Part shown: piece by piece, positions 1 to 9,634 of the stretch
How the letters are laid out: each line of letters opens with the position of its first letter
How positions within the stretch are numbered: the stretch's first letter is position 1
DNA from: Sporothrix humicola
Lineage: Eukaryota; Ascomycota; Sordariomycetes; Ophiostomatales; Ophiostomataceae
Direction: 5' to 3'
NCBI GenBank assembly: GCA_021396245.1
Contig: WNYE01000029.1
Location: forward strand, 62,001 to 126,000
Length of the DNA: 64,000 bases
Notes under the pieces: model-generated
Seen by the model: the letters and a program-made list of their open reading frames with translations, nothing else
What the model was told of the DNA's origin: nothing
Database searches by the model: none
Made by a program: the position numbers and the translations under genes

Positions 1-905
1 TTTTATTAATTGAACAAAAAGTGCACGAATTCTTTTAGAGACCGATTCAGTGTGAGTATGTTGAAAGTGCCCAGTGTCTAAATACACTGCTATTTAGTAG
101 GTCAAGCCATTTAGTGGCCTTGTAGTCCCCCTGTGCATTTAGCGTGTCTTTTGATGTCAAGGTAGCATTTTGACTGTCTTGATGATGCCGCGCACAGTTG
201 GATTAAAGTTCTCATTCCGTCTTACGCCAATGCCACCATTGTCTTTGGATTTCCAATCGAATTGTCATCTTTCCTTATGAGCAAATGATTGAAGATTGTT
301 TGGTCATGACTTGAAAGTCCGAACAGTCATTGCCTTGCAGCGACAACAGCTAGGTTTCAGTGGATACCGCTGTAAATTTGGGGGACTTTGGGCGATGCGA
401 TGTCAACATTGGAAACAACAACTCTACAACAGTCGGACCAATGAGACCACGGCGGCACTTTTGACAGTTTGTGATGCATTTCTTCATTTTCCACCCATCT
501 CAATTCTTATGGAGTTTGCTTCAACTCTGTTGTAGTGAAGTTCAGACAGCTGCTGCCATTCATATGCATGTATCTCGTATTGCAGCAGTCACGGCGCTGT
601 AATTCCATCCGATTCCAAAGAGGCAATGATGTGCCCGTTTGCTGGAGGTGCAGCGGAGAGAATCAAAAGGCCGCGCCTTCCTTGTCGGTTTTGCGTGTCG
701 GAGTTTCCTGCACCTTCCTTGCTTTCAGCACATGTGCAACGTCAGACGGAAAGAGGAGAGACAGAAAAAGAAATAAATACGAGAGCGGCAGGTGCGAGGG
801 GCAGAATTGCAAAACGGACACACCCATCGACACAAAAACGCGTTTCACCACCTGACACCACAACATCCAACCCTCAATTAGCGACAACTCCCACAAATAC
901 CAACA
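1..905. other. Upstream intergenic region, no gene seen
   Basis: No reading frame here looks like protein. The last 150 bases before the dehydrogenase start are A/C-rich and contain an AT-rich AAATAAATA tract near 771-779 that could serve as a TATA-like element. The first 500 bases may be the trailer of a gene lying outside the window. Confidence 0.5.
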
Positions 906-2021
906 ATGTCCGGCGGCAGTCTGGTGATTGGCGGCTGTGGGTTCCTTGGGTACCACCTCGTGCGGCACCTGCTCGACGACGACGACGACAGTCTTGGACC
1001 CGTCCACGTTTTCGATCTGAATGTGACGAACAACCTCGTCGACGGCGTTGCGTCCTACACAAAGGGCGCAATTACTGACGAAGCAGCAGTCAAGGCCATC
1101 CTCGACAAGCTACAACCCCGCGTGGTCTTCCACATGGCATCCCCGCCGGCATCGTTGCCTGCGCACCGCAAGAACGAGTTTCACACGACCAATGTCGTCG
1201 GGACGGCGATTTTACTCAAAGCAGCCGCTGCGTGCCCTTCCGTCGAAGCTTTCGTGTACACATCCACGGTCGACGTTTACGCCGGCCCGCCGCACGACAA
1301 TGTCGGGGAGGACCACGCACTCTGGACCGATGTTTGGTCGCCGGGCACAAGAAAAAGACGCCCCTCCAAAATGAGCGAGTACTGCTACACCAAGGCCGTG
1401 GGCGACGGTCTTGCGCGTGCTGCTAACAGCGAGTCTCTCAAGACAGTCGTCATCCGCCCCGGGCACGTCTACGGCGAACGCCACCAGCAAGGACTGTACG
1501 AAATGCTGGAGGCGGCCAAAGGGAACTCGCCACTGTTCCAGGTGGGCGGCGGCCCAGGAAAAGAAGAGACGGTGCTGATGGAGGTGGCATCGGCGGACAA
1601 CGTGGCGTCAGGGCACGTGCTGGCGGCGAAAGCTTTGCTGTCAGACAAAGACGGCGTTGCCGGCCAAGCATTCAACATCTCTGACGGTTCTCCCGTCCCG
1701 TTCTGGCATCATGTGCGCGTGATTTGGGGCGTGGCCCGCGGCAAGGAGGCACTCCAGAACATTTGGGTGCTGCCGGCGTGGCTGATGGTTGTCGTGGCGT
1801 TTGTGGCCGAGTGGGCGTTTTGGGCGTTCTCACTAGGCAAAGCAGAACCGCCGACGGAACTGACGAGCGCTCCACTCTCCTACTGCATTGAGTCGCACAG
1901 CTATAGTGTCGACAAGGCCAGGCGGCTGCTGGGGTTTAAGCCGGTGGCCAACCACGACGAGGTGCTGGCCGAGTCGGTCCGATGGGAGCTGAGGAGGAGG
2001 GGGGAGCCGATACGGGGATGA
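906..2021 (+). CDS. 3-beta-HSD/sterol-4-carboxylate dehydrogenase-like SDR (extended short-chain dehydrogenase)
   Basis: The 371-residue intronless product has an N-terminal Rossmann motif G9-x2-G12-x2-G15 and the catalytic pair Y159-x3-K163 of extended short-chain dehydrogenases. FHMASP at about 75-80 and the motif V-I-R-P-G-H-V-Y-G are typical of the 3Beta_HSD family, which oxidises 3-beta-hydroxysteroids or decarboxylates sterol intermediates with NAD(P). A hydrophobic tryptophan-rich segment at about 277-301 probably anchors it to the ER membrane, as in Erg26. A run of five Asp (24-28) sits in the loop after the first helix. The start is the first ATG in frame and has an A/C-rich context. 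The gene converges on the permease with 98 bp between stop codons. It may be a paralogue rather than the housekeeping ERG26, so no symbol is given. Confidence 0.85.
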   Translation: MSGGSLVIGGCGFLGYHLVRHLLDDDDDSLGPVHVFDLNVTNNLVDGVASYTKGAITDEAAVKAILDKLQPRVVFHMASPPASLPAHRKNEFHTTNVVGTAILLKAAAACPSVEAFVYTSTVDVYAGPPHDNVGEDHALWTDVWSPGTRKRRPSKMSEYCYTKAVGDGLARAANSESLKTVVIRPGHVYGERHQQGLYEMLEAAKGNSPLFQVGGGPGKEETVLMEVASADNVASGHVLAAKALLSDKDGVAGQAFNISDGSPVPFWHHVRVIWGVARGKEALQNIWVLPAWLMVVVAFVAEWAFWAFSLGKAEPPTELTSAPLSYCIESHSYSVDKARRLLGFKPVANHDEVLAESVRWELRRRGEPIRG

Positions 2022-2119
2022 GTGCAGGTTACGTAGCACAAACATTCATGGCACAATGATGTTCACGACCAATTCACATTTTATTCACTCTTCGCTATTC
2101 TCTATCTGCTACCAGTCGC

Positions 2120-3565
2120 CTACAACATGTAGCGGAACCCGCGGTGCTGCTTGTCCGTCTTGTCGTCGACCAGAATCTCCTCTTCGCCGGCAGCGATTGT
2201 GCCCTCGCTGTCGCGCTGCTTGTTCTGCCAGAGGTAGTACAGCGCCAAAAGAACCAAGCATAGGAAGGACACGCCAAAGCCGCAGACACCCGCAATAAGG
2301 CCCGAGCGGTAGCCCGGCGCCTGGCTCGACTTGAAGAACTGGGGGCCGGCGATGTTGCCGACGCAGTAGGCGATGAACACCAAAGCGAGGACGACCGTCT
2401 TTTTCGTGTAGCCGGCGACGTTGGAGGTGATGACGGCGAGCGAGAGCGGGAGGTTGGCGACGTAGGCGACGGTCAAGCAGAAGCCGGCGAGACGGGCGGC
2501 CTTGTGGGAGTGGTCAATGGCAAACATCATGGCGGTGCCGACGACCGAAAAGGCGACCATCAGGATCATGGTGGCGAGGCGGGCTCTCTTGACAAACGTG
2601 GTGAGGGCGGCTGCGACCAAAATCCAGAAGATCTGGGAGCAGGCGACGGGGATCTGGAGGATAAGGGTGCGCAGCGTCGAAAAGCCAAAGCCGCTGACGA
2701 TCAGCGAGCCAAACGAGACCAAGCCGCCGTTGGGGATGTTGATGGCAAACGTGTACACCACCAAGAGCCACGTCTGTGGGTCCAGCAGGGCCTCGACGAC
2801 CTGGTCGACCTTGTACTCGTGCTGAGGAGAGACGGAGGTGCTCGTCTGCAGCCGGGTGACGGCCGCGTCTCGCTCCTCTCCTGTCAGGAAATCACTGGTG
2901 GCCGGGGCGCTCGGCAAAAAGAAGAGCATGACGCAGCCCCAGACGATCGTGCACCCGCCAAACAGCAGGAACAGAATCTTCCAGGGCTCGAAGCCGGTGT
3001 TGATGTGCGCGACGCCGTAGCTGATCAGACCGCCAAAGACGCCGGCCAGCGCGTTGCCCACAAACCAGAAGCACTGCCGGAGTGCTTGCTCTTCACGACG
3101 GTAAAACGTGCCAATGAGAATACTGAACGAGGGCGCGACGGCGGCCTCGGCGACGCCCAGGAAGAATCGCACGGTCATGATGCCGCCAAAGTTGCTGCAG
3201 GCGGCGTGGATCATGATGATGGCGGCCCAGAGGATGACGGTAGCCGAGACGTACTTGCCAATGGGGAACTTGACAATCATGTACGACGTCGGGTAGCTCA
3301 TAATCATGTACCCGAAATAAAAGACGGACGAGGCCCACGAGTACTGCTGGCCGTGCAGCCCCAGGTCCTTTTGGATCTCGAGGAGGGCGGCATAGCTGAG
3401 GGACGACTTGTCGAGGAACTGGAGCATGTAGCAGATGCAGAGAAGGGGCACCAGTCGCATGTCCAGCTTACGGAGGACGCGCTTGTTGAGGGCCGGGTCG
3501 ATGGCGTCGACGGGCAAGTCATCGTCGACGGTCTTGGCCGTGACCTCGGGGAGATTCTTTTCCAT
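2120..3565 (-). CDS. MFS anion:cation symporter, allantoate permease (DAL5) type
   Basis: This 481-residue single-exon protein has about 12 hydrophobic segments with a central cytoplasmic loop near 205-250, the layout of the Major Facilitator Superfamily. The N-terminal signature LRKLDMRLVPLLCICYMLQF-LDKSSLSYA and the motif RFFLGVAEAAVAPSF are typical of the anion:cation symporter (Dal5/Tna1/Seo1) family, which imports allantoate, ureidosuccinate, nicotinate and related small acids across the plasma membrane. The C-terminal tail is charged and probably cytosolic. A TATA-like TATTTAT (reverse complement) lies at 3655-3661, about 90 bp upstream. A CGG-N4-CGG element at 3836-3851 is shared with the regulator/amidohydrolase promoter. 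The substrate cannot be read from sequence; the neighbouring M20 hydrolase suggests an N-acyl or amide compound. Confidence 0.9.
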   Translation of the reverse strand: MEKNLPEVTAKTVDDDLPVDAIDPALNKRVLRKLDMRLVPLLCICYMLQFLDKSSLSYAALLEIQKDLGLHGQQYSWASSVFYFGYMIMSYPTSYMIVKFPIGKYVSATVILWAAIIMIHAACSNFGGIMTVRFFLGVAEAAVAPSFSILIGTFYRREEQALRQCFWFVGNALAGVFGGLISYGVAHINTGFEPWKILFLLFGGCTIVWGCVMLFFLPSAPATSDFLTGEERDAAVTRLQTSTSVSPQHEYKVDQVVEALLDPQTWLLVVYTFAINIPNGGLVSFGSLIVSGFGFSTLRTLILQIPVACSQIFWILVAAALTTFVKRARLATMILMVAFSVVGTAMMFAIDHSHKAARLAGFCLTVAYVANLPLSLAVITSNVAGYTKKTVVLALVFIAYCVGNIAGPQFFKSSQAPGYRSGLIAGVCGFGVSFLCLVLLALYYLWQNKQRDSEGTIAAGEEEILVDDKTDKQHRGFRYML

Positions 3566-3654
3566 TGTGAGGTGAGGGGGGATGGTCGTGGGGAGAAGTT
3601 GAATGAAGAGTTGTTGTCATGTCAAATTCATCGTGAAGTGAAGATCGCCCAACC

Positions 3655-3661
3655 TATTTAT
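3655..3661 (-). promoter_or_regulatory. TATA-like element of the MFS permease gene
   Basis: On the minus strand the sequence reads GATAAATAGG, an AT-rich TATA-like box 90-96 bp upstream of the permease ATG. It overlaps a GATAA core, which in fungi can also bind GATA factors of nitrogen control. Confidence 0.4.
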
Positions 3662-3835
3662 CAACATTGTCGTCCCATGGCATCGCATGTCGATAGCCTA
3701 TCTGTTGACGGCCTCCGGTTCCCCGCGAGGAGAAAGTATGAAGTCTATCTTGGCATTATCAGTGGATGTCGATATCAGTTGACGTGAGGCTAAGAAATGA
3801 AGCCAGTCTAAGAGCGAGACTACGACCTCGACTCT

Positions 3836-3851
3836 CGGCAATCGGCAGTCG
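3836..3851. promoter_or_regulatory. Candidate Zn2Cys6 operator, copy 1 (permease promoter)
   Basis: CGGCAATCGGCAGTCG lies between the regulator stop (3883) and the permease start (3565), 271 bp upstream of the latter. It holds a direct CGG-N4-CGG. It matches 15 of 16 bases with the element at 5810-5825. Zn(II)2Cys6 factors typically bind CGG half-sites, so this is a candidate target of the adjacent regulator. Confidence 0.45.
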
Positions 3852-3882
3852 CCACACTGTTACAAATTCTGCTTCACCTTCG

Positions 3883-5621
3883 CTACAAGATGAATTTATC
3901 TTTGATCCGCTGTCGGTAGAGCACGCGACGCCCCGTCCGCCTCTGTTCTCGAATTACTTCTTTTAAGAGGGAAAACGCCCGACTGTAGTTGTTGCCAAAC
4001 TTGGCGAGCGCGGCGAACCGGTCGAGGGCCCAGGATTGGAGGGCAAAGCTTGTGGAAGGAGGGCAGCTGGTCGCAGCGACAAACAGCGGCCAGGCGAGGC
4101 GGCACATGCTGTTGGGCTGCTCCGTCTCGTGGACAATGGTGGCAATGTTGAAGATGGCAGAGATGGCTTTTTCAGTGCGAGAGGAGGGGGACGAGTCTTG
4201 TGATGGAGACTCCTTGTCCTCAGTGAGACAGTCAAACTCGACCACCGAGGCGAGAAAGAAGGGGACAATAAAGTGCAGATTTAGGACAATACGGGAGACT
4301 GCTGGCTTGTCTCCCTCTCCCTCTTGTGGCCATTGTGAGGCGATTTGAATGAGGAGGTTGTGGTCCTGTTGGTGTTAGTGGTGTTGGTGACCTGCCAACT
4401 GGCGCGTGGCATTTACAGCGGGTTTAGCGTGCTGACCGCTAACGGCTAGCAGGGTTCCCCGCAACAATGTCCATTCTTCCTCATCTCTCACTCCGTCCAC
4501 TTTGATTTTCCTGCACGCACGAGTCACTGACTTACCCGATACAGTTTCGAGATCGTCTCTTGGATCTGTCGTCGAAGGTTGCCTGTATTTTGCACGTTGT
4601 TGTCCTCGCTTCGCTGGTCCAAACTGCGCCTGTAGACAGCCACGTTGTACCTCAGCACATGGGCTGCATGGTACAGGTCAAAAGCCGGGCGGTTCTGCAG
4701 GTCGTCCAGCGCTTCGGTTGTCGGGTAGGCTGCACCCCAGATTTCCTGGCCGGCCTCGCGCGACTCGCCAAACACCCAGTCCAGTGTTTTCTCCGGAAAC
4801 GAAGTGAGGATGCCGTCCATGACGGCACCGCCTAAATCCCAGGTGGAAGCCACAGCGTCCATGTAGACGAGCCAGAGGCCGAGTCTGTTCAGGACATTGC
4901 GATAAGGGACCTCTCTTTGGGTGTCATCTCGTCGCAGGCCTGGCACGAGACCACCCCCGTAGGCGAGGATGGCGGCGCCAAAAGCCTGGAGGTGGCTGCG
5001 AATACCGTCGACGTTGTCGGCATGCCTCAGCTCAAACTGGACCAGCAGAAACAGGGCGCTCAGCAGTGTCAGTGGATCGTATTCTCCAGACGCAACAAGT
5101 GCCGAAAAATCATGCAGGCCGCTCTGGTAATGCTGCAGGGCCTGCAACCTATAATCCTGGGTGGATGGAGATGACGGCGGCGGCTGAATGACACCTGACG
5201 CCTGGAACTGCACATTGGCCATGATCAGGCTCATGACGGCCGAGTTTGTGCGTCCAAGATACACAATGCCTGAAACAAACGACCACTCGGGCGATTTGGT
5301 CATAAGGAATGACAAATACTGCTCCTTGTAGTACCGGTTAATGTCGTTGTCGTCTGTAGCGGATAGGGGAGAGACAACAGTATCAGGCGATGTGGATGCT
5401 GGAGACGCTGCAACACTAGCTGTCTGTCGCAACACGCGCTTCAACCGGCCTGGCGGGACTGCATAGGTGCACTGCCGCCCGGCATGTGTGCATCGATGGC
5501 ACGCCGGCGTCTGCTCGTCACACTTGACTTTGCGTTCCCGGCACGTCCAGCAGCCTGGAGGTGAAATGTTAGTAAACAGGCTCATCTCGTCCGTCGAGAG
5601 TTTCTTGAGACGACTAACCAT
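3883..5621 (-). CDS. Zn(II)2Cys6 transcription factor with Fungal_trans_2 domain, two exons
   Basis: Exon 1 runs from 5621 to 4536 and exon 2 from 4365 to 3883. The 170-nt intron has donor GTAAGT (4535), branch CTAAC and acceptor CAACAG (4366), and joins in phase 0 to give about 522 residues. A perfect binuclear cluster, C-x2-C-x6-C-x6-C-x2-C-x6-C, lies about 25 residues from the N-terminus and is followed by basic linker residues. The rest matches the layout of Fungal_trans_2, with YLGRTNSAVMSLIMANVQFQ and the C-terminal RLAWPLFVAA and NYSRAFSLLKEVIREQR. The frame is open upstream to 5843, but ATG 5621 is preferred because residues before it look like untranslated leader. It is divergent from the amidohydrolase (594 bp apart) and upstream of the permease on the same strand, so it is a likely local regulator. 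Confidence 0.85.
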
Positions 5622-5809
5622 TTCTCGATCGTGGAGCACCCCGTCCGCGTCCGTCTCTGGACGACATTTCGGCTGTCGTTTGTCGTGTAAGTGAAAACAA
5701 ATCAAAACAATGTTGATAAGGCTGGATGTAACGCAAAAGTAAACGCAAATGCAAATGTAACTGAAGGTATCACTTTCGCGTGAGGTGGGCATTCTCTGCT
5801 TTAATTCTC

Positions 5810-5825
5810 CGGCAATCGGCTGTCG
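5810..5825. promoter_or_regulatory. Candidate Zn2Cys6 operator, copy 2 (bidirectional regulator/amidohydrolase promoter)
   Basis: CGGCAATCGGCTGTCG is followed at once by further CGACAACCG and CGACAATCGG units up to about 5857. It lies 189 bp upstream of the regulator ATG and 391 bp upstream of the amidohydrolase ATG. It is the near-identical partner of 3836-3851. Confidence 0.45.
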
Positions 5826-6215
5826 ACAACCGCGAGTCGACAATCGGTGTCATTAGTGCGTGGTGGAGAATGAGTGAAAGAGGAGACGAGATCATGGGAG
5901 ACTGAGAGTCCAAAGATAACAATCCTCCGTCGTTGCTCCCAAAAATCTCCACACTCGGCTCTCGCCTGTTGCATCGACACCAGCGCTAATGTGTTAGTAA
6001 AAAGTGGCGGAAAACAAGGGTCCTTCTCATCTTCGTCTTTGACAGATAGCTCCGGCCTCGTCCTCGTGACGAATGTAATGCAACGCACAGACAGTCTGCA
6101 GCTCGCCCTTCTTTAAAATGTCGGCATATCTTGTTATCGATGCATGCCATGGCTCCCGTCTGATTGTGGCGTCTAATCAAAAGAGAGATCCAACCAAACA
6201 ACAACCATCGTCAAA

Positions 6216-7514
6216 ATGACCATCGTCATGACCACAGAGTCTCTCGAGGCGCCTCCTCCAGCGGACATCGAATCGATCGAAAACACAGAGAGCAAGGCGA
6301 GTGACATCCAGTCTGTTATCGACACTGCCATCACCCGCCTCGAACCCCAGATCTCGACCGTCAACCGCACAATCTACGACCACCCGGAGCTGTGCTATGA
6401 AGAGGTCGTGGCTCACGACACCATTGTTGCTTTCCTGAAGACAAATGGCCATACTGTGACCGAGCACGCCTACGGCATCAACACAAGTTTCGAGGCTGTT
6501 TTCGAACAGGGCACCGGCGGACGGCATGCCGTCTTCAATGCCGAGTACGACGCTCTCCCCGACATTGGCCACGCCTGCGGACACAACTTGATTGCTGTGT
6601 CAGGGATTGTGGCTTATTTGGCCTTGTGTGCTGCACTCAAGGCGTCCCCTTCTGTGTCTGGAAAAGTACGCCTCCTGGGAACACCCGCCGAAGAGGGCGG
6701 CGCCGGCAAGGTCAAGCTGCTCGAGGCCGGTGCCTACAAAGATGTCGACGTCTGCTTAATGGCCCATCCCAGCTCGAGCTCGACCCACGGCGACTCCAAG
6801 TTCACGGGCACGGCCGGCTGCAGCACCATTGCCCGCACGGCTGTCGTCGCCGACTTTTGGGGGAAACCAGCCCACGCCGGCGGCAACCCCTGGGACGGCC
6901 TCAACGCTTTGGATGCCCTCGTCTCGGCCTACACCAGCGTCGCCATGTTGCGCCAACAGATCCGCCCCGAGCAGCGCATCCATGCCTGCATCCTCGAGTC
7001 GCCCAAAGTCGGCAACGTCATCCCGCCGCACACCCGCGTCCAGTTTGCCACGCGTAGCCCGACGTACAGCTGGGCGCAGTCGCTCCAGGACCGCGTGATA
7101 AAATGTCTGGAGGGCGCCGCCCTCGCCACGGGCTGCTCCGTCACCCACAAGGAAGAACTGCCGTACCTCGACACCCGCCTCAACGACACCATCAATGCGC
7201 GCTATGTCGCCAACATGGCCCGGTACGGCGAGACCATCCGCCAGACCGCCGACGAGCCCATGAGCGCCAGCACCGACATGGGCAATGTGACCTACCAGGT
7301 GCCCGGCATCCACGCTTTCTTTGGCATCCCTTGCCCAGACGACGTCAGCGGCCACCATCCGAGCTTCACGGCGGCGGCTGGCACGCCTGAAGCTTTCCAG
7401 AGCGCCGTACGCTGCGGGAAAGGGCTGGCTCTGACGGGGTGGGACTTGATGACCGACGACAGTCTCATGGAATCAGCGAGGACCGACTTTGAAAAGGACA
7501 AGACAAGAAGGTGA
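6216..7514 (+). CDS. M20-family amidohydrolase (peptidase M20 domain-containing protein 2 / ACY1L2-like)
   Basis: The 432-residue single-exon product is a zinc-dependent M20 amidohydrolase of the PM20D2/AbgB-like group, which cleaves N-acyl amino acids, aminobenzoyl-glutamate or dipeptide-like amides in the cytosol. Expected metal-site motifs are present: AEYDALPDIGHACGHN with D112, H119 and H123, the catalytic GTPAEEGGAGK with E159/E160, H184 in MAHPSSSS, and the C-terminal GHHPSF. The middle section (about 210-325, KPAHAGGNPWDGLNALDA) is the dimerisation domain. A second Met at residue 5 gives an equally possible start. No signal peptide is seen. It is divergent from the Zn2Cys6 regulator, which suggests control by that factor, and may process the compound imported by the permease. 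Confidence 0.9.
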   Translation: MTIVMTTESLEAPPPADIESIENTESKASDIQSVIDTAITRLEPQISTVNRTIYDHPELCYEEVVAHDTIVAFLKTNGHTVTEHAYGINTSFEAVFEQGTGGRHAVFNAEYDALPDIGHACGHNLIAVSGIVAYLALCAALKASPSVSGKVRLLGTPAEEGGAGKVKLLEAGAYKDVDVCLMAHPSSSSTHGDSKFTGTAGCSTIARTAVVADFWGKPAHAGGNPWDGLNALDALVSAYTSVAMLRQQIRPEQRIHACILESPKVGNVIPPHTRVQFATRSPTYSWAQSLQDRVIKCLEGAALATGCSVTHKEELPYLDTRLNDTINARYVANMARYGETIRQTADEPMSASTDMGNVTYQVPGIHAFFGIPCPDDVSGHHPSFTAAAGTPEAFQSAVRCGKGLALTGWDLMTDDSLMESARTDFEKDKTRR

Positions 7515-8280
7515 GGTGGATGGGGAATGAATGGAAAGAGATAAAATAAAACAACAATAGCCAGTCTTGTATTCTTGGTATGAATAGAATGAATGTCCTT
7601 GCCAAAGCCATACCTTGTTGCATAATATGAGTGTTCAGTGGGTGTCGCTTACCTTTGAGCATACTCGATGAGCCAGGCTTGAAAATACTAGAGGACCTGA
7701 AGGTGCCGCTTGACAAAAGAAGCCTTTGACCAACGTCGAATGCTTCTTCCATGTTCTCACATCAACAGTCGCCTCAAGATGGCTCAATACGCCACTGCTT
7801 GTAGTATGGAATGGAACATCTGTGCTTGAAAATGATTGTCCTAGTCTGTGAAGAAGTGTTAATATTCATTGTATTTATGAAAGGTCTTGTTGACATAAAA
7901 TTTGCCGTCACTGTCCAAGCACAATACCTGAATGCAAAAGCTGTTGTTCCGATAAATACAAATCTTCGACCCAACCATCTCGTCCGTGATCTAATAATAG
8001 TCTGCTGGACACGACATAATGATGCCGTTGAAACTGTTCCTGAGACCGACGGTAAGATGTGCGATCATAAAACGACGACGCCCTTTCCCATCCATTGCTA
8101 ATATGAGCCGGTGGCAGGTAAGAATATCACAGCATCTCTTTGCCAGCTCATCTCTTTTGCATCTACGACCGAGCATCCAGGTGCTCATTCGGGGGCTGTG
8201 GATGCGGGGGTTCTGCGTGAAGTCTCATTGTCAGTATAGACAATACTCAGTTTGTTTCTCAAGCGAAGAAGCACTTTGAC
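7515..8280. other. Intergenic region and possible decayed 3' end of the adjacent pseudogene
   Basis: No intact gene is seen. The reverse strand contains patches of open frame in different phases (about 7774-7974 and 7991-8188), which could be the eroded C-terminal part of the broken gene to the right. I cannot align them to anything with confidence. Confidence 0.35.
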
Positions 8281-9634
8281 TCACGATAGTACGTTCTCCT
8301 GTGAATCATGCTGCTTTAGAGAATCGGCCATGTCTTTTGACATTATGCTGGCCGATGACACATCGGCATACTTCGTTTGTGATTCGAGCATGTCTTTGAA
8401 TAGCTTCGACAAACCGCTGTGCCATTGGTCTGGGTATTCCTGTCTGACTGCCTCCTAGATCGCCAGGATTGCTCTTCCTTCCTCCATCGCATAGTAGGAA
8501 TATGCTATACCGGGATGCGTCCTCCTGGAGTAAAAGTTGTACCCGAATCGGAGACTCTTTCCGGTGATGCTGGCCCCATTATTATCGAGCAGTAGACCTT
8601 TGAGATATAACTTACCCCCAAGGTTGGGTGCTAGCAGGAGTTCACCTGCCGACCGTGTTGGGAGAGAGACATTCGGTCCATTTCTTTGCAGGTGCAAAGA
8701 TGCTCGTGCCCAATCTTGGAAAGTTTCCAACGTGACCAACGAAGCATCAACCAAGTCATTCCCCCTGTTTCGTATTTTCCCAGGACCGCCAATCACAAAT
8801 TGAACATCACAGTTCGGCAAGGCTGCCAAGGGGGAAGGGGAATCTGGTGGGCGTCGAATCGCCTCATTTGCCTGTCGTAGGGCCAAATTATGATCGTGGT
8901 CCGACATGCGCGACAGCCTAATATGGGGTGTGCCTCGGCTCGTAAGGTATAAATCCCAATTGAAGCCATTTGTGCAAAGGCGAGCCGTGTGGTAGCAAGG
9001 CGGTTGCAGGAATACAAAAGGGGCTCTCGGGAGCCCGTGTCGGTGGGTAACTAAACCGGCCGTATCTTGATTTTTGCTGCTGCTTTCAGAGATAAAGTCA
9101 CTAGGATGCAGACGGGCTTGACGGTTCACAATTTCAATGCTGCCATTCTTGTATCGGATATACCCCATCCAGTCTTTTTGGCCTTCCGGTCGATGCTCTG
9201 GGAATGGAGCTCGGTAGACAATGTCGGTGGGATCATCCTGGTCTGCATGTTCTTCTGGGCGCTCGACGTAGAATTCTCCCTCGGCCAGACCGTAGCTTTC
9301 TATGATGCTTTCGCGCCTATAACAGAAGCGGCATGGTGAGCAGGGTAAAGCCACGAGACAGATGGGGCCTGAATGCTCCTGAAATAAAGATGACCAAAAA
9401 CGAAATATGAGAAAGAAAAAGAAAGACACGAACATACCAGTTCTTCACAAGCTCGTGAAAGGCTTCCCGAGCTGTCGTTTTCTTTCGTCCATAGACATAG
9501 GGGCAGCTGAGCGGTATTATGGTAGAGTCCTCTAACTCATCGAGTGATTGATTCAGTGCCTCGGAGATCTGAACGGAGCCTCTTCGGCCAGAAACCTTCG
9601 GGGTCAAAATGCTAGGGCTAGAGCTGGATCCCAT
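8281..9634 (-). pseudogene. Broken fungal Hsp90-like-ATPase-type hypothetical gene, premature TAG
   Basis: Exon 1 (9634-9438) and exon 2 (from 9316) are joined by a 121-nt intron with donor GTATGT and acceptor TTATAG, giving the junction KNW-RESIIESYG. The order of motifs (CPYxYGRxKTTAxEAxxELVKNW; GYIRYxNGxIExxNxQAxL; GKLYLKGLLL; GYNF) resembles a fungal family of large hypothetical proteins with a sacsin/Hsp90-like ATPase fold; this is from memory, not a search. TAG at 8455-8457 interrupts the frame exactly where the family motif RxIWE needs Trp. The same frame then continues coherently (EAVRQEYPDQW, then about 45 more codons) to 8281. The glycine-rich nucleotide box (expected HGEGxK) reads HRHGLPR, so it is probably also inactive. 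Confidence 0.6.

Noticed and set aside
2504..3787. 427-codon frame on the plus strand opposite the permease
   Set aside because: It is the antisense of a clear MFS transporter; GC-rich third positions keep the opposite strand open.
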